Made by a program: the position numbers and the translations under genes. DNA of 64,000 nt, taken from Sinomicrobium kalidii (GTDB lineage: Bacteria > Bacteroidota > Bacteroidia > Flavobacteriales > Flavobacteriaceae). Under the pieces are notes generated by a model. That model searched no databases, was not told where the DNA came from, and worked only from the letters and a program-made list of their open reading frames with translations. Of the stretch, positions 1 through 9,571 are shown in pieces. Numbering within the stretch: the first letter of the stretch is position 1; each line of letters opens with the position of its first letter. The stretch covers positions 1,488,001 through 1,552,000 of the forward strand of contig NZ_CP089211.1 of the NCBI RefSeq assembly GCF_021183825.1, written 5' to 3'.

Positions 1-1
1 C

Positions 2-970
2 CATCCGGAAAGCGGCCCCGAAAAATACGGATTCGATTACTCCTACGGTTTTTTACACGGACAGATAGACCAATACACCCATCATTATAAAAACGGGGAC
101 CGGAGCTGGCACCGAAACGGAATTTTTATTGATGAACCGGGACACGCCACCGACCTGATTGCAAATGAAACCATAAAATGGCTGGACGGGCTACAAGACC
201 CCTCGGAAAACTTTTTTGTTCAAATTGCATTCAGCGCACCGCATTTTCCGTTGCAGGAAGAGGAAAAATGGAAAAAACCTTATAAAAACACATTCAGAAA
301 TACATCGAGGATTGCATATGCCGCTGCCATGACCCATATGGATGCGGCCATCGGAAAAATTTTAAAAAAACTCAACGACAAAAAATCCGCTGAAAACACT
401 ATTATCCTCTTTTTCAGTGATAACGGGGCTATGGAAAACTGGTACCCGAAAGAACAGTACGGGGGCAAATTCGGGCCGTGCTCCGAACTCGGAAAAAACC
501 TTCCCCTCCGGGACTGGAAAACCTCCAACTATGAAGGGGCCATAAGAGTCCCAGCCATCGTCTACTGGAAAGGACAGACGAAAAGACGTGTCAGCGATCA
601 TTATATTTCCGTAACCGATATGATGCCCACCCTGGTCCATCTGGCAGGAAATACCGAAATTCCCCCGACCGTAGAGGGAACGGATGTATCCAATTGTTTT
701 TTAAACCTTTCCGAACCAACAGCCAATGGTATTTATATCCGGGGACATCTTCAGGAGTGTTTCATAGAAAAACCCTGGAAACTGATACGGACAAGAACTG
801 TTGATGCCGCTCCTCTTTACGAACTGTACAACATTGAGAACGATCCCTACGAAACACACAATCTCACAGCCGGGGAGCCCGAAATTACCGTAAAATTACA
901 GAAGAAACTGACCGCCGAGTTTCAAAAAGACAGCAAAAAAGTAAACCTTGACATAACAGGTCGCCGATAG
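2..970 (+). CDS. Family S1 sulfatase, C-terminal part (5' end outside window)
   Basis: The reading frame is open from base 2 to the TAG at 968-970, so the gene begins before the window and the internal ATG at 251 is not its start. Visible residues include SAPHFPLQ (the conserved His-containing motif of S1 sulfatases), a SDNGAMENW motif giving the metal-binding Asp-Asn, and DWKTSNYEGAIRVP followed by TDMMPTLVHLAG, the usual order in arylsulfatases. The C-terminal end (LYNIENDPYETHNL) is the standard sulfatase tail. The formylglycine site C/S-x-P-x-R lies upstream and cannot be checked. It should remove sulfate esters from a glycan in the periplasm. It sits tail to tail with the CE12 esterase gene, which suggests the edge of a polysaccharide utilisation locus that continues to the left. 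The substrate is not readable. Confidence 0.9.
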   Translation, partial: HPESGPEKYGFDYSYGFLHGQIDQYTHHYKNGDRSWHRNGIFIDEPGHATDLIANETIKWLDGLQDPSENFFVQIAFSAPHFPLQEEEKWKKPYKNTFRNTSRIAYAAAMTHMDAAIGKILKKLNDKKSAENTIILFFSDNGAMENWYPKEQYGGKFGPCSELGKNLPLRDWKTSNYEGAIRVPAIVYWKGQTKRRVSDHYISVTDMMPTLVHLAGNTEIPPTVEGTDVSNCFLNLSEPTANGIYIRGHLQECFIEKPWKLIRTRTVDAAPLYELYNIENDPYETHNLTAGEPEITVKLQKKLTAEFQKDSKKVNLDITGRR

Positions 971-1036
971 AAAAACTACCGGATACTTTTCCTCAATACC
1001 GACAAGCCGGTGTATGAACCGAATTTCACTGAACCA

Positions 1037-2572
1037 CTATCTGCTGTTTCCGGAAGGTCTGTCGAGTTTCTTTTCGGACACAATATATTCTTTCAAATCA
1101 ATCCCCTCCATCTTTCGTAGGCAACGGGCAATTATTCCTGCATTTAATGACGCTCCTTCTTTATTGGTATGGGTATGGTCCCTGGGAAAGAATTTTTTGA
1201 CCGCACCGGCTCCCATCTTTTCATAGGCCAAGGCAATACTATCGTTCAGGTCAATAAATCCGGCATTGTACTTCCGGGCGATGTCTTCGGCCCATTTTCC
1301 GTAGGTCTTGTCCGCTCTTTCCACTTTTCCGTCAATCCATTTATTCCTCGGAATATGGCTGAACACAACAGGTACAGCTCCTTTTTCCCGGGTTTCACTA
1401 ATAAACGTACTCATATACCATCCGTAGGTGTGTACAACTTCTTTGGTATTGTCCTTCCGGGTAACGACAACTGTAGAGTCGCCCGTGCCCTTTAATGATC
1501 CCCTGTATTTCGGTTTATCGATATACCCTCCGTCGTTATGTCCGAATTGCATCAGTACATAGTCGCCCCGGGAAAGGGTATCATACGCCGATTGCCATAA
1601 TCCTTCATGGTAAAAAGTCCGGCTGCTCCTGCCCCCGCGGGCCCTGTTGATAATATTCACCCGGGTAGTGTCAAAATATTTATAAAGTTCGGTCCCCCAG
1701 CCCACAGCTTGGGGATCGCCATTATCGGCCACCGTGGAGTCCCCGATAAGATATATGTTTATTTTTTTCGGGAGTACTATTTCCGGGTTTTCAAGAAAAT
1801 ACTGCTTTATGGCATTATCGGTCTCCTTCAGTTCATCTACGATTATGGATGCAGCCAATACAGCGCCCCCGGCACTGGTATGCGTATGGTCTTTTTTATA
1901 GAACAGGTTACCATAAACGCGGTTTTTTCCCAGTTTTTCCATCTGCATCGCCATTTCATCGTTCAAATCTATAAATGTAACGCCTTCCTGTTCCGCAACC
2001 TGCCCGGCCCACAGGCCATAGGAATTATCATTTCTCGGCACTTTTCCTTCGGCCCACCTGTTTCTGGGTATGGGCGACATTACAATAGGAACGGCGCCCT
2101 TGTCCTTCGCTTCTTTGACCATCTTGCGTATATACCATCCGTACGAATGTACGATCTCGTGTTCCCCGGTAAGCATATTGTCAATTTCCTCTGTCTCGTC
2201 ACCAATTCCCTTAATTGTTCCGCGTGCCCTGAAGTCATCATTGATGGGGCCGTTATCATTGTGCCCAAACTGGATGAGTACATAATCTCCCGCTTTCAGG
2301 CTATCCCGTACGGTGTTCCACAAGCCTTTTTGGATAAAGGTACGGCTGCTGGTACCACCCAACGCATGATTTTCAACTGCTATCCGTGTTGTATCCAGGT
2401 ACTGCCCTATGAAATCACCCCATCCCCATAAGCCACCTGCGCCATCGCCCCTACCGTTCTTAACTGTTGAATCGCCTACCATATAAACCGTTGGTTTCAC
2501 ATCAGAACCCTTCGGGTTTTCACATTGAACGCATAGCAGGGCGACTAAGGATAGTACTATCGTATTTTTCAT
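1037..2572 (-). CDS. Tandem-domain rhamnogalacturonan acetylesterase-like lipoprotein (CE12, SGNH hydrolase)
   Basis: The 511-residue protein begins with a lipoprotein-like signal (ALLCVQC, Cys about residue 17). It then has two copies of the same SGNH/GDSL esterase domain, about residues 28-265 and 272-495. Each copy has the block I GDST motif (first Ser about residue 35), the block III motif FGHND, and a C-terminal DHTHT that supplies the Asp-His pair. CE12 enzymes usually have one such domain of about 230 residues, so this is an internal duplication and both copies keep the catalytic residues. The expected role is removal of acetyl groups from pectic or related polysaccharides at the cell surface or in the periplasm. 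It faces the sulfatase to its left. The acetylated substrate is inferred from the family only. Confidence 0.9.
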   Translation of the reverse strand: MKNTIVLSLVALLCVQCENPKGSDVKPTVYMVGDSTVKNGRGDGAGGLWGWGDFIGQYLDTTRIAVENHALGGTSSRTFIQKGLWNTVRDSLKAGDYVLIQFGHNDNGPINDDFRARGTIKGIGDETEEIDNMLTGEHEIVHSYGWYIRKMVKEAKDKGAVPIVMSPIPRNRWAEGKVPRNDNSYGLWAGQVAEQEGVTFIDLNDEMAMQMEKLGKNRVYGNLFYKKDHTHTSAGGAVLAASIIVDELKETDNAIKQYFLENPEIVLPKKINIYLIGDSTVADNGDPQAVGWGTELYKYFDTTRVNIINRARGGRSSRTFYHEGLWQSAYDTLSRGDYVLMQFGHNDGGYIDKPKYRGSLKGTGDSTVVVTRKDNTKEVVHTYGWYMSTFISETREKGAVPVVFSHIPRNKWIDGKVERADKTYGKWAEDIARKYNAGFIDLNDSIALAYEKMGAGAVKKFFPRDHTHTNKEGASLNAGIIARCLRKMEGIDLKEYIVSEKKLDRPSGNSR

Positions 2573-2801
2573 TATTTATAATTTTCATTGCTGAAGTCAA
2601 TTACCCCGGGGAGGGAAAGCCCGCAAGGCATTCAAATAAACCGTAAACTCATTCGTATTCCGTCATAAACTCCTCGAAAAATCCGGACTTTCCGGTTTTT
2701 AGTTCACATCCGGGTTATACATTATGTTCGGGCCAATATATTAAAGCTGAGATTGACCGCCATCCTGTACTATGATGATTTCACAATTAAAAATGTATTT
2801 G

Positions 2802-3362
2802 TCAGTTCAGAAATTCCTGAAAAATAAGAATGAAAAGATATAACGGGAAGGAGATATTTTGCTTTAACAGTACAAGGGCCTTTGATATGTGAATTTCCAC
2901 CGTTTTAATAGAAATTCCCATTTCCTCGGCAATTTCCCGGTATTTTAATTGATTGTACCTGCTCAGTAAAAAGGCTTCTTTACACTTGGGCGGGAGTTGA
3001 TCTATAGCCTGCCGTACAGCCTGTATTTTTACAGACATATGCTGTGGCCCTTCTGCCTGCAGATCGTACAGGGTTTCCCATTTCAGTGTATTCAGTAAAT
3101 TATTCTCTTTCTTCTCTTCCCGGACATACTGAAGAAACCTGCGGTGACACGCTTTAAACAGGTAATGTTTAAACGAGGTACGGACAGTAATATAATACCT
3201 TGATTCCCATAATTTTATAAACACTTCCTGAACAAGGTCTTCGGCAAGGTCCGGATCTCCGGACAGTTTTGTAACATAATGACATAACCAGGCATAGTAC
3301 CGCTTAAAAAGCTTTTCAAACGTTGCTGCAGTTTTCAGTGAAGAATCGGGTATACGGGTCAT
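2802..3362 (-). CDS. ECF RNA polymerase sigma factor (FecI-like), locus 1
   Basis: The 186-residue protein has sigma region 2 (about residues 15-85, with DPDLAEDLVQEVFIKLWE) and region 4 (about 110-165, with LPPKCKEAFLLSRYNQLKYREIAEEMGISIKTVEIHISKA split over the helix-turn-helix). Length and both motifs fit the Bacteroidota FecI-like sigma-70 family. A hydrophobic C-terminal tail (SFPLYLFILIFQ) follows region 4, which is common in this family. The gene is divergent from the fecR gene that starts 105 bases away. It probably directs transcription of the TonB receptor at 4679 when released by the anti-sigma factor. That target is inferred from position. Confidence 0.92.
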   Translation of the reverse strand: MTRIPDSSLKTAATFEKLFKRYYAWLCHYVTKLSGDPDLAEDLVQEVFIKLWESRYYITVRTSFKHYLFKACHRRFLQYVREEKKENNLLNTLKWETLYDLQAEGPQHMSVKIQAVRQAIDQLPPKCKEAFLLSRYNQLKYREIAEEMGISIKTVEIHISKALVLLKQNISFPLYLFILIFQEFLN

Positions 3363-3466
3363 TTATATTTTTTACAACTAAAAAAGTATAAAATATTTCA
3401 ATTTTATATAGGGGTTTTTAACTAAAAACGCATCTTCTAAAAAAATAGCTCACCGAAAATAATAAA

Positions 3467-4585
3467 ATGCTGTCATTAATTCAAAAATATCTTAACGGAA
3501 CAGCTTCGGCCGATGAGGAAAAGGAGTTGCTCGACTGGGTACGGGCAAATGAATCCAATAAAAAAGCCTTCATAGCACATGTAAGGCTGTGGAACTATAC
3601 CCAACAGGAGGGATATTCCTTTGATGAAGAAGAAGCTTTTGAAAAGATCCGGGGAAAAATAAGTCTTCCGTCCCAAAAAAGACAGCAGCCGGTAAAAATT
3701 GGCAATATATACGGGTATGCAGCGGCCCTGGTAGTTATTCTGCTCTCTTTTTATTTTTATACGAATGGTTTTTACAGCAATGAGAACGCGCCGAATATTG
3801 TTGAAAAAGCAAAGGCTACGGAAAAAAATAACGATATTGTATTAATCAGCCATGACGGCACCGAAAAGATCATTCCGGAACGGGAAGAAGAACTTTCCTA
3901 CCTCTCCCCCTCCGAAAAAAACGATCCGGAAACCCCTGCATATAACACGTTAAAAGTACCCCGGGGAAGGGTTTTCAGGATAGTGCTTTCAGACAGCACC
4001 ACAGTATGGTTAAATGCAGAAACCCGGATCAGATACCCTGAAAAATTTTTGACTACCGGAAAAACAAGAACGGTATCCCTGAAAGGGGAAGCCTTCTTTG
4101 AGGTGGCCCACAACAGGGAACAACCGTTTATTGTAAAATCCGGCGAACTGGAGATCGAGGTATTGGGGACAAAATTCAACATCTCGTCCTATGATTCCGG
4201 CACACACATCAACACTACACTGGTAGACGGTTCCGTAAAGGTAAGCGCCCCGGACGAACAAACAATTCCGGTGATACTCAAACCCAATCAGCAGGCCGCA
4301 TACGACAAAAACACGGCGAACATAGAAGTCCTTCGGGTGGATACCGACATCTTTACGGCCTGGATGGACCAGCGGGTGGTATTTGACAATGAATCATTCG
4401 AGGATATTGTTTTAAAGATAGAACGGGTCTATAACGTGGATATCGTAAATCGCCTGCCGGAAATCCGGGAAGAACGATTCACAGGAGAATTTGACGGGGA
4501 AAACATGGACGATATCCTGAAAATCATAAGCAGCAGTATAAAATTCAATTACAGGAAAGAAAAAGGAAAAATAATTATCTATTAA
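3467..4585 (+). CDS. FecR-type anti-sigma factor, locus 1
   Basis: The 372-residue protein has a short cytoplasmic N-terminal part that would bind the sigma factor, one membrane segment at about residues 83-101 (AAALVVILLSFYFY), and a periplasmic FecR domain with the conserved stretch NTLKVPRGRVFRIVLSDST and GEAFFEVAHN. The C-terminal DUF4974-type STN-like part (QRVVFDNESFEDIVLKIERVY) is typical of Bacteroidota FecR proteins. It should hold the divergent sigma factor inactive until the STN domain of the receptor at 4679 signals occupancy. The gene ends 93 bases before the receptor and a strong hairpin lies between them. Confidence 0.92.
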   Translation: MLSLIQKYLNGTASADEEKELLDWVRANESNKKAFIAHVRLWNYTQQEGYSFDEEEAFEKIRGKISLPSQKRQQPVKIGNIYGYAAALVVILLSFYFYTNGFYSNENAPNIVEKAKATEKNNDIVLISHDGTEKIIPEREEELSYLSPSEKNDPETPAYNTLKVPRGRVFRIVLSDSTTVWLNAETRIRYPEKFLTTGKTRTVSLKGEAFFEVAHNREQPFIVKSGELEIEVLGTKFNISSYDSGTHINTTLVDGSVKVSAPDEQTIPVILKPNQQAAYDKNTANIEVLRVDTDIFTAWMDQRVVFDNESFEDIVLKIERVYNVDIVNRLPEIREERFTGEFDGENMDDILKIISSSIKFNYRKEKGKIIIY

Positions 4586-4595
4586 AAAAGCGAGA

Positions 4596-4621
4596 AGGGG
4601 AAATGTTGACGCATTTCCCCT
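4596..4621 (+). promoter_or_regulatory. Perfect 10-bp hairpin between fecR and TonB receptor gene (locus 1)
   Basis: The arms at 4596-4605 and 4612-4621 (AGGGGAAATG / CATTTCCCCT) are exact inverted copies around a 6-base loop. No T-run follows, so it does not look like an ordinary intrinsic terminator. It lies 10 bases after the fecR stop and 57 bases before the receptor ATG. Similar hairpins occur at the same place in the other two sigma/FecR loci (13253-13274 and 55993-56020), so a role in setting expression of receptor relative to FecR is plausible. That role is inferred. Confidence 0.6.
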
Positions 4622-4678
4622 CATAAGCTTTATGATTACCAAACCGTGAAGTATTAATAAACTAAAGCCATCAAAATT

Positions 4679-7600
4679 ATGAAAAAAAGACTTCTGTTCA
4701 CCCTCTTTTGTCATGATAGCTTCTCATTGACATCCAAAAATTTAAATGTAAAAATAGCTTTGGTATTCTTTTTATCCGGCATTCTTCAAATTACGGCCAA
4801 TTCCGGTTATCCTCAGAACAAACTGGAGTTCAGTCTTGAAAATGTTCCCGTAAAAAGGGTCCTGAAAGAAATTAAAAGGCAAACCGATTACAAGTTCTTT
4901 TATCGGAATGAAGACATCAACACCCGTAAAAAAGTATCTATTTCGGCCCATAAGGAAGAGATCGATACCGTATTGCACACGCTCTTTAAAAACACAACGA
5001 TCACCTATACCATCATTGGGCAACAAATTGTGCTGAGAAAAAGGAAAAACAACGACTCGTCAGAACAGGAGCGCGAAATCTCCGGTAAGGTTACCGATGC
5101 CGGTGGCACTCCCCTTCCCGGGGCTAATGTCCTGGTAAAAGGGACCTCGATAGGGACGCAGACCGACTTTGACGGAAATTTTTTACTCACAATACCTTCG
5201 GGTGAAAACACGCTTGTGGTTTCCTATATCGGGTTTAAGCCGCAGGAAGTTGATATCAGCGGAAAAGACACCGTGGAAATTGCACTGGAAGAGGCCGCCG
5301 CCCAGCTCGACGATGTGATCGTGGTGGCCAGCAGGGGAAAACCCAGGACTTCCTTTGATTCTCCTGTACCGGTAGACAATTTAAAACCTGCGGAATTACA
5401 GCAAACCGGAAAAGGGGTTCTGGACCAGCAATTAATGTTTAAAGTTCCTTCCTACAATGCCACCCAGCAACCCATATCGGATGCGGCCGCCCATTTCAGC
5501 CCTGCCGATCTTCGGGGACTTTTTCCCAGCAGAACACTGGTACTGGTTAACGGAAAACGAAAAAATGCCAGTGCGCTGGTATACAGCTACGTAACTCCCG
5601 GTCGCGGGGAAGTCGGGGTGGACATGAAAGCCATTCCCTCGGCAGCCCTGGAACGCGTGGAAGTGTTACGGGACGGCGCTGCCGCACAATACGGATCGGA
5701 TGCCGTGGCCGGGGTTATCAACCTGGTCCTCAAGAAAAAGTCGGAACCCTATATCAATACCAGTTTCAGTTCCACGACAGAAGGAGACGGGGAGCAGTTC
5801 CAGATAGAAGCAGGCTTCGGTGTTGACCTGCTGGACAAGGGATATGCCAACTTCACCCTGAATTATTTCGACCAGCAGAAATCACAACGGGCAGGGACCA
5901 TTACAAGTGTGGATGCCGAAGCGGATTACTGGGGAATAACCGACGAAACGGAATACAATACCGATGACCTCGCAGATTTTTTAAACAGAAATCCCAGTGC
6001 AGGCTTCCAGGTTGGCCTCCCGGATATGACCATTACCAATTTTTCATACAATATGGGGTACACCCTGGATGAGGGAACCAATACGGAGGTCTATTCTTTT
6101 GGTACCCTGGCCAACAGAAAAGGCTCTGCTCCCCAGTTTGCAAGGACCTCTTACTGGGTGAGCGGCCTGGAACAAATTTATCCCGGTGCCGAATATTTTC
6201 TTCCCGAAATGTCTCCCCAGATCAACGACTATACCTTGTCGCTGGGATTAAAAACCACCTATAACGGCTGGGACTTTGACCTGAGCTCAACCCTGGGCAG
6301 GAACAGGATAGACTATTACATCACCAATTCCTTCAACCAGTCCTACGGAGCCAGCAGCCCGTCCGACTTTTTTAACGGGGCACACCAGTTCAGTCATGTA
6401 GTGAATAACCTCGATATTGTCCGCACCTTTGAAGATATTGGTATTGAAGCCCTGACCGTTGCCTTTGGTGCAGAACACAGAACCGAACATTTTGTGATCG
6501 AGGCAGGGGAAGAAGCCTCTTATGGTGACGGCACCCCGGATGATCCCGATGACCGTACAGGATCGGAATCATTTGGCGGTTTTGCCCCGGAAAATGCCTC
6601 TAATGACTACAGGAACAACCTCGGGATCTATGGCGATATAAGTGCCGATATCACCGAAAGCTTCCTTATCGGCGGGGCGGTACGGTATGAAAATTACAGT
6701 GATTTCGGGTCTAACGTAAGCTGGAAACTCAATTCCAGGGTAAAGACACTCAACGATAAATTATCCCTGAGGGCTTCGCTGAGCAGCGGTTTCAGGGCTC
6801 CTGCGCTGCACCAGATCTACTATACGGCAATGACCACAACACTTACCGAGGACGGGGTACGGCAGAACGGAATCCTGAACAATGCAGACCCGGCCCTCAG
6901 AGCACTGGGAATTCCCAGGCTGGAACCCGAGACCTCTTTTAACATAGGCGCGGGGATCACTTATCGCATCAACCGGAAAATGGGCATTACCGTCGATGCC
7001 TACCAGATAGATGTGGACGACAGGATCGTGCTTTCCGGACAGGTTACCCCTACGGGAGACCCGGAAAACCCCATAGACCAAACTTTACAAAGTGTGAATG
7101 TAGGCTCCGCGGGCTTCTTTTTAAATGCCATAGATACGCGAACACGTGGTATAGATGCCGTTTTCAGTTACGACAATATAGTCATAGGCAGCGGAACACT
7201 CAGTGGTAGTATTGCCGCAAACTTCAATAAAACAGAAGTAACAGGAACCCATTTACCTGATTTTATAGTGGAAAACGACCTGGAAGACGATATTTTTTCG
7301 AGGGAAGACGTGTCAAGGGTGGAAACCTGGAGACCAAGACAAAAGATCGTGGCTTCCGGAACTTATGAGATCAGCAGGTTCTCCACTACTTTATCGTTCC
7401 TCAACTACGGAAAAGTAACGTACCGACACCCTTCCAATCCGGAAGACGACGCCACCTACGGGGGAAAATTACTGACAGACCTGAGTTTCACCTACGCTTT
7501 TACCGATAAAATAAAATTAACTCTCGGGGCCAACAACCTCTTTAACGTATATCCCGATACATTTGCAGATGCCTATGAACACAACGGAGGCATACCCAAT

Positions 7601-7705
7601 GACAGGAACCTGGATTTTGTAGGCAGATTCAAGTATCCCTGGCAGACAACACAATTCGGTATTGACGGAACACGGATATTCAGCAGACTTGCCATAAAAT
7701 TTTAA
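4679..7705 (+). CDS. TonB-dependent outer membrane receptor with STN signalling domain
   Basis: The 1008-residue protein has a long-n-region signal peptide ending near residue 40, an STN domain (about 46-115, FSLENVPVKRVLKEIKRQTDY), a carboxypeptidase-regulatory-like domain (about 131-205, GTSIGTQTDFDGNF), a plug (about 215-345) and a 22-strand barrel region ending in the aromatic-rich AIKF. The plug has RTLVLVNGKRKN and VEVLRDGAAAQYGSDAVAGVIN, which marks it as a classical TonB receptor of the vitamin/siderophore-like type rather than a SusC. No susD follows. With the sigma and FecR genes it forms a complete cell-surface signalling set. The ligand is unknown. The next gene is more than 500 bases away, so it is probably transcribed alone or with fecR. 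Confidence 0.93.
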   Translation: MKKRLLFTLFCHDSFSLTSKNLNVKIALVFFLSGILQITANSGYPQNKLEFSLENVPVKRVLKEIKRQTDYKFFYRNEDINTRKKVSISAHKEEIDTVLHTLFKNTTITYTIIGQQIVLRKRKNNDSSEQEREISGKVTDAGGTPLPGANVLVKGTSIGTQTDFDGNFLLTIPSGENTLVVSYIGFKPQEVDISGKDTVEIALEEAAAQLDDVIVVASRGKPRTSFDSPVPVDNLKPAELQQTGKGVLDQQLMFKVPSYNATQQPISDAAAHFSPADLRGLFPSRTLVLVNGKRKNASALVYSYVTPGRGEVGVDMKAIPSAALERVEVLRDGAAAQYGSDAVAGVINLVLKKKSEPYINTSFSSTTEGDGEQFQIEAGFGVDLLDKGYANFTLNYFDQQKSQRAGTITSVDAEADYWGITDETEYNTDDLADFLNRNPSAGFQVGLPDMTITNFSYNMGYTLDEGTNTEVYSFGTLANRKGSAPQFARTSYWVSGLEQIYPGAEYFLPEMSPQINDYTLSLGLKTTYNGWDFDLSSTLGRNRIDYYITNSFNQSYGASSPSDFFNGAHQFSHVVNNLDIVRTFEDIGIEALTVAFGAEHRTEHFVIEAGEEASYGDGTPDDPDDRTGSESFGGFAPENASNDYRNNLGIYGDISADITESFLIGGAVRYENYSDFGSNVSWKLNSRVKTLNDKLSLRASLSSGFRAPALHQIYYTAMTTTLTEDGVRQNGILNNADPALRALGIPRLEPETSFNIGAGITYRINRKMGITVDAYQIDVDDRIVLSGQVTPTGDPENPIDQTLQSVNVGSAGFFLNAIDTRTRGIDAVFSYDNIVIGSGTLSGSIAANFNKTEVTGTHLPDFIVENDLEDDIFSREDVSRVETWRPRQKIVASGTYEISRFSTTLSFLNYGKVTYRHPSNPEDDATYGGKLLTDLSFTYAFTDKIKLTLGANNLFNVYPDTFADAYEHNGGIPNDRNLDFVGRFKYPWQTTQFGIDGTRIFSRLAIKF

Positions 7706-8272
7706 AAGGATCTCAATATAACCGGGGCCGAACTCACATGTTGCAGGCAACTTTAGATTTCAGATATGAAATGTAAGACCTGAGACCGGGAGATACAGGT
7801 CCTAAAGACAGTTGTGAAACGGGATCAAGATAAAAGCTGCGGAGTTTTGAGTTCGTAAATCATCGGATATTGCAAGTTGCAGGTTGGGTAAACAGTGCTT
7901 CAGACCTTTTGAAAAGATGAGGCATTCCAATCGGAACAGGGAAAGTTATCGCACAGTACGTACCATTCCTGAGGCCTATAACCTGCAACTTGAATCTCCG
8001 AAAATCCGGCTGTACCATGTTTTTTTCAATGTATTGTTTCGATGAATTATACTGGGCAGATCAGTAAGATGACCATACTTGCATCTCCTTCTATTTCCGA
8101 ACACATCCTGCTTTGAAAAAACAATATAATTTACCAGTCCCGGAATCTCCGGAACATTTTTGTTTTCCTCATCCAGTTCTATATAAAATTGATATCCGTT
8201 TTGTGTTATAAATAAAGGAACCCCGACAAAATTTAATTAACTTTAACGTTAGTCAGAATTAAAAAGACCGAA
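7706..8272. repeat. Gene-free stretch with a 13-base inverted repeat
   Basis: No gene is seen here. A perfect 13-base inverted pair, CAAGTTGCAGGTT at 7873-7885 and AACCTGCAACTTG at 7980-7992, brackets about 95 bases. A looser related piece (TTGCAGGCAAC) lies at 7740-7750. The rest is AT-rich and includes the upstream region of the AraC-type gene. The pair may be the ends of a small decayed element, but no target-site duplication or coding remnant supports that. Confidence 0.4.
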
Positions 8273-9079
8273 TTGCTCGAAATAGAATCATCTGCAACCA
8301 AACTGTTCCCCAATTTGATTGAAAGCATCTGGACGTTGCAAAACAAGGGGAAAGAAGTGGAATTAATAACTCCTCCGGATCAGTATATAAACTTGATATT
8401 TGTACTGAATAATTCAACATATGAACGAGATGGTTTTTTAATTGATACGCATCAGATTGAAGGTATTTCACTTAAAAATACAGTTTTGAAGTATCCTTCC
8501 GGTACCGAACTGATCGGTGTAAGATTTTATGCTTACGGATTATATCCTTTCGTTCAAATTCAGGGAAAAGAGCTTGTTAACAACTCCATCCATTTGCTAT
8601 TAGATATTGAGGACACAAAATGTATTACAAAATACGCATTAGGTTCAAGCCAATTATTAATTCAGGAGGTTTACGGGCTTTTGAATGGTTTGTTCAGTAA
8701 ACAATCCTATGATACACTGAATTTTTTAATGGATTTTTACAAACGATTCAGGTGGCAGGAAGAAACTGTCTCCATTGAGGAATACTGTAAGCAAACAGAT
8801 ACAAATTATACTTCCCTGAACAGAAATTTTTCCCGAATAACGGGTATACCCCCAAAGAAATTTGAAAGGTTGATTAAATTTCGAAAATCGCTTTGCAGTT
8901 TAATGGATAGTAATGAAAAACTAACTTCTATTGCGACAGCATCCGGATATTTCGACCAGGCCCATTTTATCCGTGAATTTAAAACGTTCTTAAATAATAC
9001 GCCATCCGAATATCTTGCGATGATAAAACAAGCTGATAAAGAAAGCCAGATTATCAACTACAATTTCAGATTATTTTAA
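8273..9079 (+). CDS. AraC-family transcriptional regulator
   Basis: The C-terminal third holds two helix-turn-helix motifs. The second reads SIATASGYFDQAHFIREFKTFLNNTPSEYL, which is the AraC signature split over its usual length. The N-terminal part (about residues 1-150) is the ligand-sensing type seen in DUF6597-like regulators. No ATG is available: the frame is closed by a TAA at 8234, and the only reasonable starts are TTG at 8273 or ATT at 8258. Either the gene uses a rare start or its true start has been lost. It lies 71 bases upstream of the VOC gene on the same strand and may control it. The stretch is AT-rich compared with 1-7.7 kb. Confidence 0.8.
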   Translation: MLEIESSATKLFPNLIESIWTLQNKGKEVELITPPDQYINLIFVLNNSTYERDGFLIDTHQIEGISLKNTVLKYPSGTELIGVRFYAYGLYPFVQIQGKELVNNSIHLLLDIEDTKCITKYALGSSQLLIQEVYGLLNGLFSKQSYDTLNFLMDFYKRFRWQEETVSIEEYCKQTDTNYTSLNRNFSRITGIPPKKFERLIKFRKSLCSLMDSNEKLTSIATASGYFDQAHFIREFKTFLNNTPSEYLAMIKQADKESQIINYNFRLF

Positions 9080-9150
9080 TAAACTTGTTTAAAATATACA
9101 ATTACCGATAACTCCTCCTAACTACTTTCGCATTGTATTAAACATTTAAT

Positions 9151-9543
9151 ATGATGAAAGTAGAACATATAGCAATTTGGACACACGACCTGGAAAAAAT
9201 TAAAAACTTTTATGTCAAGTATTTTGACATAAAATGCAGCGATATGTACATCAATGCGCAAAAAAAATTCTCATCCTATTTTTTATCCTTTGAAGGTGGA
9301 GACACCAGGATTGAACTCATGCACAGTCCTGATATCAAAGCGTTTTTATCAGATCATGCCGCTTCGTTAGGGTTGACCCACTTTGCGATTTCTGTTGGCG
9401 ATAGAAAATCCGTAGATCAACTAACAGAGCGGTTACGTGCCGACGGATATAGTATTGTAGGTGCCCCCAGAATTACAGGAGACGGTTATTATGAAAGCGT
9501 TGTTCTGGATTGTGAAGGAAACCATATTGAACTAACAGTGTAA
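9151..9543 (+). CDS. VOC-superfamily protein (glyoxalase/bleomycin-resistance fold)
   Basis: The 130-residue protein has the paired beta-alpha-beta-beta-beta modules of the vicinal oxygen chelate fold. Metal ligand candidates are His5 or 6 in VEHIAIW, Glu in TRIELMHS, His in GLTHFAIS and Glu in GNHIELTV, the standard H-E-H-E set. This resembles stand-alone lactoylglutathione-lyase-like proteins of Bacteroidota. The substrate cannot be told. A sequence TACTTTCG at 9123-9130 resembles the Bacteroidota -7 box and lies at a sensible distance upstream, although no matching upstream element was seen. Confidence 0.85.
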   Translation: MMKVEHIAIWTHDLEKIKNFYVKYFDIKCSDMYINAQKKFSSYFLSFEGGDTRIELMHSPDIKAFLSDHAASLGLTHFAISVGDRKSVDQLTERLRADGYSIVGAPRITGDGYYESVVLDCEGNHIELTV

Positions 9544-9571
9544 TACATTAGCATAAAAAAACTCTACTGAT

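Noticed and set aside
1607..2431. A 274-codon open frame opposite the CE12 gene
   Set aside because: It lies wholly opposite a well-conserved gene and its translation shows no domain; it is a shadow of codon use.
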